Shown one piece after another: positions 10,223 through 19,040 of a DNA stretch of 40,298 bases. Numbering within the stretch: position 1 is the stretch's first letter; each line of letters begins with the position of its first letter. Below the pieces are notes generated by a model. That model was not told where the DNA came from, did no database searches, and saw nothing but the letters and a program-made list of their open reading frames with translations. Both the position numbers and the translations under genes were made by a program. Source of the stretch: Coleofasciculaceae cyanobacterium SM2_1_6 (GTDB taxonomy: Bacteria > Cyanobacteriota > Cyanobacteriia > Cyanobacteriales > JAAUUE01); NCBI GenBank assembly GCA_012031635.1, contig JAAUUE010000003.1, positions 1 to 40,298 on the forward strand, in the 5' to 3' direction.

Positions 10223-12706
10223 ATGGTTACTACTATGGAAAAGAGCCTAGTAAAATCTTCTAAAGATCAATCTCTAGTTTTGTGGTTTGAAGAAGTAGGG
10301 ATTGTGGATGTGCCGTTAGTCGGCGGTAAGAATGCTTCCCTAGGAGAAATGATTCAACAGTTAACCCCAAAAGGCGTAAATGTCCCGAGGGGATTTGCCA
10401 CCACAGCCTACGCCTATCGCTACTTTATTAAGGCAGCAGGCATCGAACAAAAACTCCGAGAAATCTTTGCAAATTTGGATGTTAGTGATATTCAAAATCT
10501 GCGTCACACTGCCCAACTAGCCCGGCAATTAGTATTAGATACTCCCTTCCCCGCCGACCTGCAATTAGCCATCACCGAAGCCTATCAGCAACTCTGTGCT
10601 GCCTACGGCGTGAATACCGACTGTGCAGTGCGTTCCTCGGCAACGGCAGAAGATTTACCCGATGCGAGTTTTGCGGGACAACAGGAAAGCTATCTGAATA
10701 TCCAAGGTATCAGCAGTGTCCTCCAAGCCTGCCACCGTTGCTTTGCTTCGATTTTTACCGATCGAGCCATTTCCTATCGCCAAGCCAGAGGTTTTGATCA
10801 CTTCCAAGTCGCCCTGTCTGTGGGGGTGCAAAAAATGGTGCGGTCTGACCTTGCTTCTTCTGGAGTGATGTTCTCGATCGATCCCGAAACTGGGTTTAAG
10901 AATGCTGTAGTTGTCACCGCCGCCTACGGTTTAGGAGAAAATATTGTCCAAGGGGCGGTGAACCCTGATGAATACCTCGTATTTAAGCCCACCCTGAAGA
11001 CTGGGTTTAAGCCCATTCTGGAAAAACGAGTCGGTACCAAAGCCCTGCGGATGGTCTACGACATGGGCGGTTCCAAACGCGTCCGTAATCAACAGGTTCT
11101 TCCCCAAGAACAAAAACGTTTCTGTTTGCAAGATGAAGAGATTCTCCAACTAGCTCGGTGGGCGATGGTGATCGAAGACCACTATAGTGCTGCAAGGGGC
11201 GTATATACTCCCATGGACATTGAATGGGCCAAGGATGGAGTCACTAACGAATTATTTATTGTCCAAGCTCGTCCCGAAACTGTGCAATCCCAAAAAGCCA
11301 GTAATATCCTCGAAAGCTATGAACTCCTAGAAACTGCCCCGGTGATCATGCAAGGGCGGAGTGTGGGGGAGGCGATCGGGCAGGGGAAAGCCAGAGTCAT
11401 CCTTGATGTCAGCAAAATTGATCTCTTCCAAGCCGGGGAAGTCCTAGTTACCAACAAGACCGATCCCGACTGGGAACCGATCATGAAAAAAGCCAGTGCC
11501 ATCATCACCAATCAAGGAGGCAGAACCTGCCATGCAGCGATCATTGCCAGAGAAATGGGCATCCCGGCGATCGTCGGCTGCGGTGATGCCACAGAAGTAA
11601 TTACCACGGGGCAAGAAATTACCGTTTCCTGTGCCGAGGGTGAGGCGGGGAATGTCTATGCGGGCTTACTGAAATTTGAAATCCGCCAAACTCAGCTTGA
11701 TGATCTGCCCCAAACCCGGACGCAAATCCTCATGAATGTGGGCAACCCCGAAAAAGCCTTCAGCCGGGCCAGCACTCCCTGTGATGGTGTGGGTCTAGCG
11801 AGGTTAGAGTTTATTATTGCTAACCACATCAAGGCGCACCCCTTGGCTCTGCTCCACTACGATCGCCTCGAAGATGAAGCCGTGAAGAAGGAAATTGCCG
11901 AACTCACCGCTAGTTACCCCGATAAACCCCAATTCTTTGTATATGAACTGGCTTATGGCATTGGCACGATCGCTGCCGCCTTCTATCCCCAGCCTGTGGT
12001 GGTGCGAATGTCCGACTTCAAGAGTAATGAGTACGCCAATCTCTTGGGGGGTAAACAGTTTGAACCCACGGAAGAAAACCCCATGATCGGCTGGCGGGGA
12101 GCCTCCCGTTACTACGATGAAAATTATCGAGAAGCCTACGCCCTAGAATGCCAAGCCCTGAAGCGAGTCCGGGATGACATGGGCTTAGTCAACGTGATTC
12201 CCATGATCCCCTTCTGCCGCACCCCTGAAGAAGGGAGGAAAGTCTTGGCGGAGATGGCAAAACATGGCTTAGCGCAGGGCGTGAATGGCTTGCAGGTCTA
12301 CGTCATGTGTGAACTGCCCAGCAATGTGATCATGATAGATGAATTTAGTGCCGTCTTTGATGGTTTCTCCATCGGCTCCAATGACCTCACCCAACTCACC
12401 CTCGGCTTAGACCGGGATTCAGCCCTCGTAGCCAGCATCTTTGATGAACGGAATGTGGGGGTAAAACGCATGGTCGAGCTGGCGATCGCCGGAGCCAAAC
12501 GTAATGGCAAGAAAATTGGCATCTGCGGTCAAGCCCCCAGTGACTACCCAGAGTTTGCTCAGTTCCTCGTAGAGCTAGGGATTGATTCCATCAGCCTCAA
12601 CCCAGACACCGTGCTGAAGACAAGGCTAGATATTGCAAAAGTGGAAATGTTCCCTTCGACTACTTCGACTCCGCTCAGTACAAGTCCGCTCAGGGAACGT
12701 CTCTAG
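10223..12706 (+). CDS. ppsA: Phosphoenolpyruvate synthase
   Basis: VPLVGGKNASLGEMIQQL, GGRTCHAAIIAREMGIPAIVGC, MCELPSNVIMIDEFS..., IGSNDLTQLTLGLDRDS, IGICGQAPSDYPEF. Confidence 0.96.
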   Translation: MVTTMEKSLVKSSKDQSLVLWFEEVGIVDVPLVGGKNASLGEMIQQLTPKGVNVPRGFATTAYAYRYFIKAAGIEQKLREIFANLDVSDIQNLRHTAQLARQLVLDTPFPADLQLAITEAYQQLCAAYGVNTDCAVRSSATAEDLPDASFAGQQESYLNIQGISSVLQACHRCFASIFTDRAISYRQARGFDHFQVALSVGVQKMVRSDLASSGVMFSIDPETGFKNAVVVTAAYGLGENIVQGAVNPDEYLVFKPTLKTGFKPILEKRVGTKALRMVYDMGGSKRVRNQQVLPQEQKRFCLQDEEILQLARWAMVIEDHYSAARGVYTPMDIEWAKDGVTNELFIVQARPETVQSQKASNILESYELLETAPVIMQGRSVGEAIGQGKARVILDVSKIDLFQAGEVLVTNKTDPDWEPIMKKASAIITNQGGRTCHAAIIAREMGIPAIVGCGDATEVITTGQEITVSCAEGEAGNVYAGLLKFEIRQTQLDDLPQTRTQILMNVGNPEKAFSRASTPCDGVGLARLEFIIANHIKAHPLALLHYDRLEDEAVKKEIAELTASYPDKPQFFVYELAYGIGTIAAAFYPQPVVVRMSDFKSNEYANLLGGKQFEPTEENPMIGWRGASRYYDENYREAYALECQALKRVRDDMGLVNVIPMIPFCRTPEEGRKVLAEMAKHGLAQGVNGLQVYVMCELPSNVIMIDEFSAVFDGFSIGSNDLTQLTLGLDRDSALVASIFDERNVGVKRMVELAIAGAKRNGKKIGICGQAPSDYPEFAQFLVELGIDSISLNPDTVLKTRLDIAKVEMFPSTTSTPLSTSPLRERL

Positions 12707-12747
12707 GCTTAGGTTTAGGGCTTTTGCTTAAACCGAACTCACGTTAG

Positions 12748-15003
12748 TTAAATTTCTAGGGGGATTTCGATCGCAAACTCCGTACCGTGGGGCAGGACAG
12801 AATGAAAGGAGAGAGAACCCCTGTGACCTTGAACAATAGTTTGATAGCTCACCGCCATGCCCAGACCAGTTCCCTTACCTACGGGCTTGGTGGTAAAAAA
12901 GGGATCAAAAACTCTCTCCTGAAATTCTGAGGGAATCCCAGCGGCATTATCGGTAATAGTAATCCGGACTCGATCGCTTCCCACCATGGTCGTAGAAATC
13001 TGAATCTCTCCTCTCCAGTCTGGTTCAGAGTCGCCTGATGCGTATTCTTCTAGGGCATCGAGGGCATTAGTCAAAATATTCATAAACACTTGATTGATCT
13101 GTCCGGCGTAGCATTTAACTGGAGGGAGTTTTGTGTAGTTTTTCTTTACTTGCACCAACAAATTCTCTTGGGAATTTTCTCCCGGCTCTTCTCTTGATTC
13201 TTCCTGAAGAAAACGATGGTGAAGCAGCACTAAAGTGCTGTCAAGGCTATGATTTAGGTCAATGGTTTTTAGGGTTGATTCTCCTAAGCGAGAGAAAGTC
13301 CGGAGAGATTCCACAATACTTTGAATCCGTTCTGTGCCTTTCTGCATGGAGTGAAAGAGTTTGGGTAAATCCTCTTTGATAAAAGCCACATCAACTTTCT
13401 CGATCGCTGCCTCTAGCTCTGGTGATAGTTTTAGTAATGACTGGGAAGTTTGATTCTGGTTCGTGCTGAGTGCCGTTGAAGCATAGGCATCTAATAATTG
13501 CAGGAGTTGATTAGTATAATCTTCGGCATGGCGGAGGTTGCCGTGGATAAAATTCACCGGATTATTAATCTCGTGGGCAACTCCCGCCACTAGCTGTCCC
13601 AAGCTAGACATTTTCTCGCTCTGAATTAGTTGGGATTGAGTTTTTTTTAGGTCTTCGAGAGTTTGCTGGAGTTCATTCGTCCGTCCCGCCACCAAGTTTT
13701 CTAAATTATCAAAGTATTCCTTGAGTTGTCCCCCCATTTGGTTGAAGGTAACAGCAAGGTCTTTTAATTCCACGATCCCCTGAATTTCGATCGTTTCTTC
13801 CAAGTTACCTTCAGCGATCGCTTGACTGGCATCCCGGAGTTTGAGGATCGAGCCGACAATCCAGCGAGTGGTGAAAAATCCCAGCACGATCGCTACCACC
13901 AAAGCCAAGATACAGAGAATAATTGTGGTTTGAGTATTGGTATTAATTTGTGTCATAAAGTCCGATTCTGGAACGATAGTCACAATTAACCAATTCAGAC
14001 CAAACTTATCCTGCCAAGGTTCAACTAAAACAAATTGACGTTGACCGTTAAAATCATATTCGATTTTTTGACGTTGCTTAATTTGATTGAGGTCTGGGAA
14101 ACTCTTTGCTAAATACTTGGCAACTTCTTGAATGAGAGGGTCGCTACTGTTGGTTGCAAATAATCTTTCAGCTTTACCATTTTTCTCGGTAAAGATAGGA
14201 GAATCGTTGGAATTGGCAACTAGCATTCCATCCCGCTCCATAATAAAAATTCTTCCTGAAGGACTAATTTTGATTTGATTTAAAAATTGAGCGATATGGG
14301 AAATCCTCAAACTAGTTCCTAGAACGCCAGCGAAATTTCCTTGGCGATCGCGGTAGGGCATAACTGCCGTAATTTGCAGCTTTACTTCCGATTCGAGAGA
14401 GATTTGAAATGGCTTAGTCCAAGTCTGTCTATTCGCTGCCTTAGCTGTTTGATACCAAGGTCGGATAGTAGGACGATAGTTCCTGATCGTCTCAGTTTTT
14501 CTATCGGTAAGATTGCCCTGCTCATCAGCTAGGTATCCTATCTGGTCATTGCCTGTACTTTCATCTTTGACCCCCATAGCGAATTGATTGGAGCCGATTT
14601 GTTTCACATCAGTAAATTTTTCTTGTTCGTTCCCAAGCCCAAGACTACTAATAGTTTCAAACCTTTGCAGGAGCCTCCAAAAATACTGTCTTGTTATGGG
14701 AAAATTATTGACATCTAATAAACCTAGCTGAATGCTATCGTTAACAATCTGAAGAGCTTGATGGGGACTTGCTAGGTAAACATCCAAGTGCTGATTGACT
14801 CGATCGACCGCTTGATTTTCCAGTTGATTCACCAGATCGTTGATTGCGTTCTGTCCACTTCTAAAGGAGAGATAGCCAACTAACCCTACAGCCGCTGCAA
14901 TTTGTACTACAAACGGCACAATCAAGACTGTTCGCAAGGATAGATCGTAACGAAGCGATCGGCTTTGCCCTCTCGAGGAGAATCGCAGGGAGTTAAATGC
15001 CAT
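12748..15003 (-). CDS. Membrane sensor histidine kinase (Cache sensor, HAMP, HisKA, HATPase_c)
   Basis: Two TM segments flanking a Cache-like region; HAMP; GVAHEINNPVNFIHGN; DNAAGIP...FDPFFTTKPVGKGTGLGMAVS. Confidence 0.92.
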   Translation of the reverse strand: MAFNSLRFSSRGQSRSLRYDLSLRTVLIVPFVVQIAAAVGLVGYLSFRSGQNAINDLVNQLENQAVDRVNQHLDVYLASPHQALQIVNDSIQLGLLDVNNFPITRQYFWRLLQRFETISSLGLGNEQEKFTDVKQIGSNQFAMGVKDESTGNDQIGYLADEQGNLTDRKTETIRNYRPTIRPWYQTAKAANRQTWTKPFQISLESEVKLQITAVMPYRDRQGNFAGVLGTSLRISHIAQFLNQIKISPSGRIFIMERDGMLVANSNDSPIFTEKNGKAERLFATNSSDPLIQEVAKYLAKSFPDLNQIKQRQKIEYDFNGQRQFVLVEPWQDKFGLNWLIVTIVPESDFMTQINTNTQTTIILCILALVVAIVLGFFTTRWIVGSILKLRDASQAIAEGNLEETIEIQGIVELKDLAVTFNQMGGQLKEYFDNLENLVAGRTNELQQTLEDLKKTQSQLIQSEKMSSLGQLVAGVAHEINNPVNFIHGNLRHAEDYTNQLLQLLDAYASTALSTNQNQTSQSLLKLSPELEAAIEKVDVAFIKEDLPKLFHSMQKGTERIQSIVESLRTFSRLGESTLKTIDLNHSLDSTLVLLHHRFLQEESREEPGENSQENLLVQVKKNYTKLPPVKCYAGQINQVFMNILTNALDALEEYASGDSEPDWRGEIQISTTMVGSDRVRITITDNAAGIPSEFQERVFDPFFTTKPVGKGTGLGMAVSYQTIVQGHRGSLSFHSVLPHGTEFAIEIPLEI

Positions 15004-15093
15004 GAGGATATACCTTAGGTATTAGTATTTAGCCAGAGAATGATATTTTATTCTTATCCTAAAACACTTTGCTATAACAATACTTCGGACAGA

Positions 15094-15121
15094 TTTAGAA
15101 AATGATTTAGGATCGCTATAT
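15094..15121 (-). repeat. Dispersed repeat family, end fragment (copy D)
   Basis: tttagaaaatgatttaggatcgctata is the reverse complement of tatagcgatcctaaatcattttctaaa. Confidence 0.65.
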
Positions 15122-15369
15122 ATGGCGTAAGGTATCCGAGCCTTGAAATGCTGTCCGGAGGATTGTTATGGCTCTATTGCCTCCTGATTTTGTCCTAAGT
15201 ATTGATTTAGATAGATTTGTGTTATTTACAGGAAACTTTCAGGATATCCGGCAAATCCCTAGAAATAAGAAAGTAAAACCAAGTTCTTTCTTTGGGTAAT
15301 TTGGATAATGCGGATAATTTGAGTGAATTGAATAGTTTGGGTAATCTTGATCAGTAGGGTGGAAAATTT

Positions 15370-18300
15370 ATGGCATCAGCAGTCAATTGGGAGTTTAGCG
15401 TATCTATCAATCATACGGGGGACGATCGCTACTATTTGAAAGTAGAAAACGTTCCGGCGGGGGGAATCTTAGCTGAGGCGCAGGTGTCTTGGGCTGTGGA
15501 AGATTGGCTGGCTCGGACTCGGCAGTTAATGAATGATCCCCTCCAAGATATCCTCCAAGGGCGAGATACGGGAACTTCTCAACAGTACAATTCCTTAGAA
15601 AACATAAAATTTGCCCCCAACTTAGTCGATCTGGGGCAGGAACTTTACGATGCCCTATTTCAGGGAACCATCCGAGATAGCTGGCTGATGGCTCAGGCGA
15701 TCGCCCAACACTATCGATCGGTACTCCGGCTGCGCATTGGTCTCCGGGGTCTAACTCTGCCCCGCCTGCCCTGGGAAGTAATGCACCACTGGAACTGTCC
15801 CCTTGCTGCCACTACAGACATTACTTTTTCTCGGTATCAAATTCTCTCCCGCGCCAATGTTACTCCCCGCAATTCTCATCTAGCGACCTCCCTGCCCCTG
15901 CGGATTTTGATGGTGATTGCGGCTCCGGGGGATCAAGAAAGCCTAGAACTCCGCCAAGAAGCAGAACATTTGCGATCGGAACTCAAAGACCGGGAATCAT
16001 CTACTCCCCTGTTAGACCTAACCATCCTTGAACAACCGGGACGGGAGGAATTAACCTACGCCCTAGAGCATGGCAACTATCATATTTTTCACTACTCTGG
16101 GCATAGCAATCTTGGTTCCCATGGGGGAAATTTATTTTTAGTTAATAATCAAAATGGCTTGACGGAAACCTTGAGTGGTAATGATTTGGCGGGTTTACTG
16201 AGTAATAATGGAGTGCAATTAGTCGTATTTAATTCCTGTCGGGGAGCCTACAGTGCTGCCTCGGAAGTTACTTCCACCACGGGCAACCTGACCCAAAGCC
16301 TGATTAACCGGGGGATTCCGGCGGTGCTTGCTATGTCGGAACGGATTCCTGATAATGTGGCGCTGACCATGACCCGTTTATTTTATCGCAACCTCAACCA
16401 AGGCTACCCGATCGATCTCAGCCTCAGCCGGGCTAGACAGGGACTCATTTCTACCTATGGCTCCCATCAACTCTACTGGGCGTTGCCTGTGCTGTACCTC
16501 CATCCAGATTTTGATGGTTTCCTCTGGCAGGAGGGCGCTCCGGGGTCGGAGTTGAAGCAGGTGTGGACTCTGCCTCAAGAGGAGTTGGGTTTACCCTACG
16601 GCAGGAATTTGCCGGAAGGTTTTGGTGATGGTTCTCCTCAGAATTTGGCGAGGAATCTATCTGGAGAGTTGTTTAAGGCTGGGGACGATCGAGGGCAGAA
16701 AACCAGAGGCTTAGAACTCAGAGATTATGAGCCTAAAGATTATGAAGAAATCGATCGAGCCAATTATACCGATAACTTAGAGCAAGGAAATCCAGATTTA
16801 TTAAACCTTGAGACCTTAGATCAAGATAATAGCGATCGTCCCCTTATTGCTCCTGAAGACATGAGTACTTTTTTCCGCCATAGCCGGGAAACGGTTACTT
16901 TTGAGCAGCCCAAGCTCAGCCCCGTAGGTCGTCCAAATTCTAATCCATTACCTAACCAATTACCTAACCAATTATCTAACCAATTATCTAACCAATTATC
17001 TAACCAAGGGACTAATCCAACACCTGCTCAAATCTCTAATCAGACTATTCTCCCAAAGCCTACAGAGACTCCTAATCCAAATACATCTCAATCTTCTCAA
17101 TCTTCTCATCCCGCCCCTCAACCTCCCCAGCAGATTAGTAATCAAGCTAATTCCCCAGCTAATCCTCAACCTAAAGCTAATTCCCCGGTCAACTCCTCTA
17201 GAAAAACCAAAAGAAACCAAAAAACTCCTGCACCCCTAGTAACTCGATCGCCCCAAACCCTTGACCTAGAAGCTAAACCTAATAAGGGAGCCGTGGGAGC
17301 TTGGTTGAGTGTGTTTATCCTCCTCGGAGCGATCGCCGGAGCCGGGGGCTGGTGGTACCATCAACAACAACCTGCCCCTGAAACCAATCAAATTTCTACT
17401 CCCGCAACTCCTACGGTCACGCCAACACCCTCTATTACTCCAGAGGTAAATTCTCAGGTAAATTCTCAAGCAACTACTCCGGTAAGTTCAGCCCGTGCCC
17501 CCGCCGTTACTCTCGCACAGGTTGATATCAAGACTGCGGATACTCCTACCATCAGCAATTTGGGGAGCCGATCCTTCCAAGCTGGAGAGATAAACCAAGG
17601 GATTGTAGTAGTCCGGGAACTGCTCGATCGCAACGCCCTCGAAGTTGCCAAAACTACCCTCAATAAAGTCAGACTAGAGCAAACGGAAACCCCAGAGTTA
17701 AACTTTCTCCGGGGCAGATTAGCTTGGCAATTTATTAAAACTGGAAACCGGGATTACAGCCTAGAAGATGTGTGGCGGTTCTGGGAGGCAGCTAGCAAAA
17801 ACGAGCCAGAGTCTGTGGTCTATCTCAATGCCTTGGGCTTTAGCTACTACGAAGCGGGAGATTTTTCTAAGGCAAAAGATGTGTGGTTAACTGCCTTGAA
17901 AGTTATCGAAACTAGCTCTGGCAAACCAGCAATCAATTCTGAAATAAATCTAGAGAATAATTTTAATCCGAACCGCAATCCCAATTTACAAGAATCATCT
18001 TCCCTCAATTCACCATTTCCTAATTCATCCTCCTCAAGCTCATCCCCGACTACTTCCCCATCAAGGGCGATCGTCGAGAATAGCGACAAACTCAATACCT
18101 ATGCTGGTCTAGCTCTAGTTTTTAATCAACTCAGCGACAATCTCTTAAGAAGAGAACGCAACCTCCTTTTGAATGAATCTGCCAATTTGTATAAACAGGT
18201 TATGCAAGAGGATGGGCTGACATATCAGCCAGAAATTCTAGCTCGGCAATGGCTGTGGACTAATAAAACCATTCAAGACTGGACGGCTTTGGGGAATTAG
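15370..18300 (+). CDS. CHAT-domain (caspase-like) protein with TM anchor and C-terminal TPR-like region
   Basis: HIFHYSGHSNLGSHGGNLFL (His) and LVVFNSCRGAYSAASEV (Cys); Asn/Pro/Ser-rich linker; TM AWLSVFILLGAIAGAGGWWY; TPR-like C-terminus. Confidence 0.87.
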   Translation: MASAVNWEFSVSINHTGDDRYYLKVENVPAGGILAEAQVSWAVEDWLARTRQLMNDPLQDILQGRDTGTSQQYNSLENIKFAPNLVDLGQELYDALFQGTIRDSWLMAQAIAQHYRSVLRLRIGLRGLTLPRLPWEVMHHWNCPLAATTDITFSRYQILSRANVTPRNSHLATSLPLRILMVIAAPGDQESLELRQEAEHLRSELKDRESSTPLLDLTILEQPGREELTYALEHGNYHIFHYSGHSNLGSHGGNLFLVNNQNGLTETLSGNDLAGLLSNNGVQLVVFNSCRGAYSAASEVTSTTGNLTQSLINRGIPAVLAMSERIPDNVALTMTRLFYRNLNQGYPIDLSLSRARQGLISTYGSHQLYWALPVLYLHPDFDGFLWQEGAPGSELKQVWTLPQEELGLPYGRNLPEGFGDGSPQNLARNLSGELFKAGDDRGQKTRGLELRDYEPKDYEEIDRANYTDNLEQGNPDLLNLETLDQDNSDRPLIAPEDMSTFFRHSRETVTFEQPKLSPVGRPNSNPLPNQLPNQLSNQLSNQLSNQGTNPTPAQISNQTILPKPTETPNPNTSQSSQSSHPAPQPPQQISNQANSPANPQPKANSPVNSSRKTKRNQKTPAPLVTRSPQTLDLEAKPNKGAVGAWLSVFILLGAIAGAGGWWYHQQQPAPETNQISTPATPTVTPTPSITPEVNSQVNSQATTPVSSARAPAVTLAQVDIKTADTPTISNLGSRSFQAGEINQGIVVVRELLDRNALEVAKTTLNKVRLEQTETPELNFLRGRLAWQFIKTGNRDYSLEDVWRFWEAASKNEPESVVYLNALGFSYYEAGDFSKAKDVWLTALKVIETSSGKPAINSEINLENNFNPNRNPNLQESSSLNSPFPNSSSSSSSPTTSPSRAIVENSDKLNTYAGLALVFNQLSDNLLRRERNLLLNESANLYKQVMQEDGLTYQPEILARQWLWTNKTIQDWTALGN
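16943..17006 (+). repeat. 12-bp in-frame tandem repeat (aaccaattatct/aaccaattacct) coding NQLP/NQLS
   Basis: Protein NPLPNQLPNQLSNQLSNQLSNQG. Confidence 0.85.
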
Positions 18301-18331
18301 GGGAAAATTGAAGACCCCCCACCGTTAAGCA

Positions 18332-18464
18332 GGGAGTCCTTGTTTACCGCAATGCCGTCTTACCTCAGTTTATGACCTGGAAGAACCAGGTGGGTGCTAC
18401 TGTATCTCGCTTAAGTTTCCGAGTACTGGCTCGGTATACGGCTGCAAAACAATCTTGAGCTCCC
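18332..18464 (+). ncRNA. Structured non-coding RNA candidate (6S-like architecture possible, family unassigned)
   Basis: Nested pairs GGGAG(18332-18336)/CTCCC(18460-18464), TTGTTT(18340-18345)/AAACAA(18447-18452), GCA(18349-18351)/TGC(18443-18445), GCCG(18354-18357)/CGGC(18439-18442), plus hairpins ACCTGG-AAGAA-CCAGGT(18375-18391) and CCGAG-TACTGG-CTCGG(18419-18434); no ORF. Confidence 0.55.
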
Positions 18465-18611
18465 ATTTAAAAACCAACATAGATCAAAAAACAGTATTGG
18501 CAGTCACCAACATCGCCGTAAAATCTTTATTTATTATAGACAAAATAGACAGATCCTAGAGAGGATAGACGAGTTTTATTTTTACTAATTTATTTTCTGG
18601 GAGCAAGATTT

Positions 18612-18854
18612 ATGAAGGACAAATTACTGGAGTGGTTAAATTTATTTCTGGTGGCTGATGTATTTTTGGTGTTGTTTGGATTTTTCTGGCTGGCTGTGGC
18701 AGTGGTGGGTCGATCGTTGAATATTCCCCTAGGTTTGGATCTTTGGTACCAGCTTTGGAATCCGGTCTTCACTCCGGCGATCGGGCTGCTGATGGGAGGG
18801 GCAGTTCTCAGTGGTCTGATTAGTCAGGTCAAAAAGAAGTTACGGAAAGAGTAG
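18612..18854 (+). CDS. Small membrane protein, hypothetical
   Basis: 80 aa with two hydrophobic segments, charged C-terminus QVKKKLRKE. Confidence 0.65.
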   Translation: MKDKLLEWLNLFLVADVFLVLFGFFWLAVAVVGRSLNIPLGLDLWYQLWNPVFTPAIGLLMGGAVLSGLISQVKKKLRKE

Positions 18855-19040
18855 AAATATCCTTGTAGACCTTAATGTTACAAAACGTTATATAACTGGG
18901 ATCAGTATAGGGATGTGCTTCATCATTTCTTAGCTATTCCTACTCAAAGATTTCCTTAAGTTCCTGATATTATGGAAGGCTCAGGATTAATCTCTGCAAC
19001 CATTATTTCATCCCTTTCCCCAAGTTTTACCCCCCAAGCC

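Noticed and set aside
15169-15300. Short ORF MALLPPDFVLSIDLDRFVLFTGNFQDIRQIPRNKKVKPSSFFG upstream of CHAT
   Set aside because: About 43 codons, no ribosome-binding site evidence or domain; could be chance.
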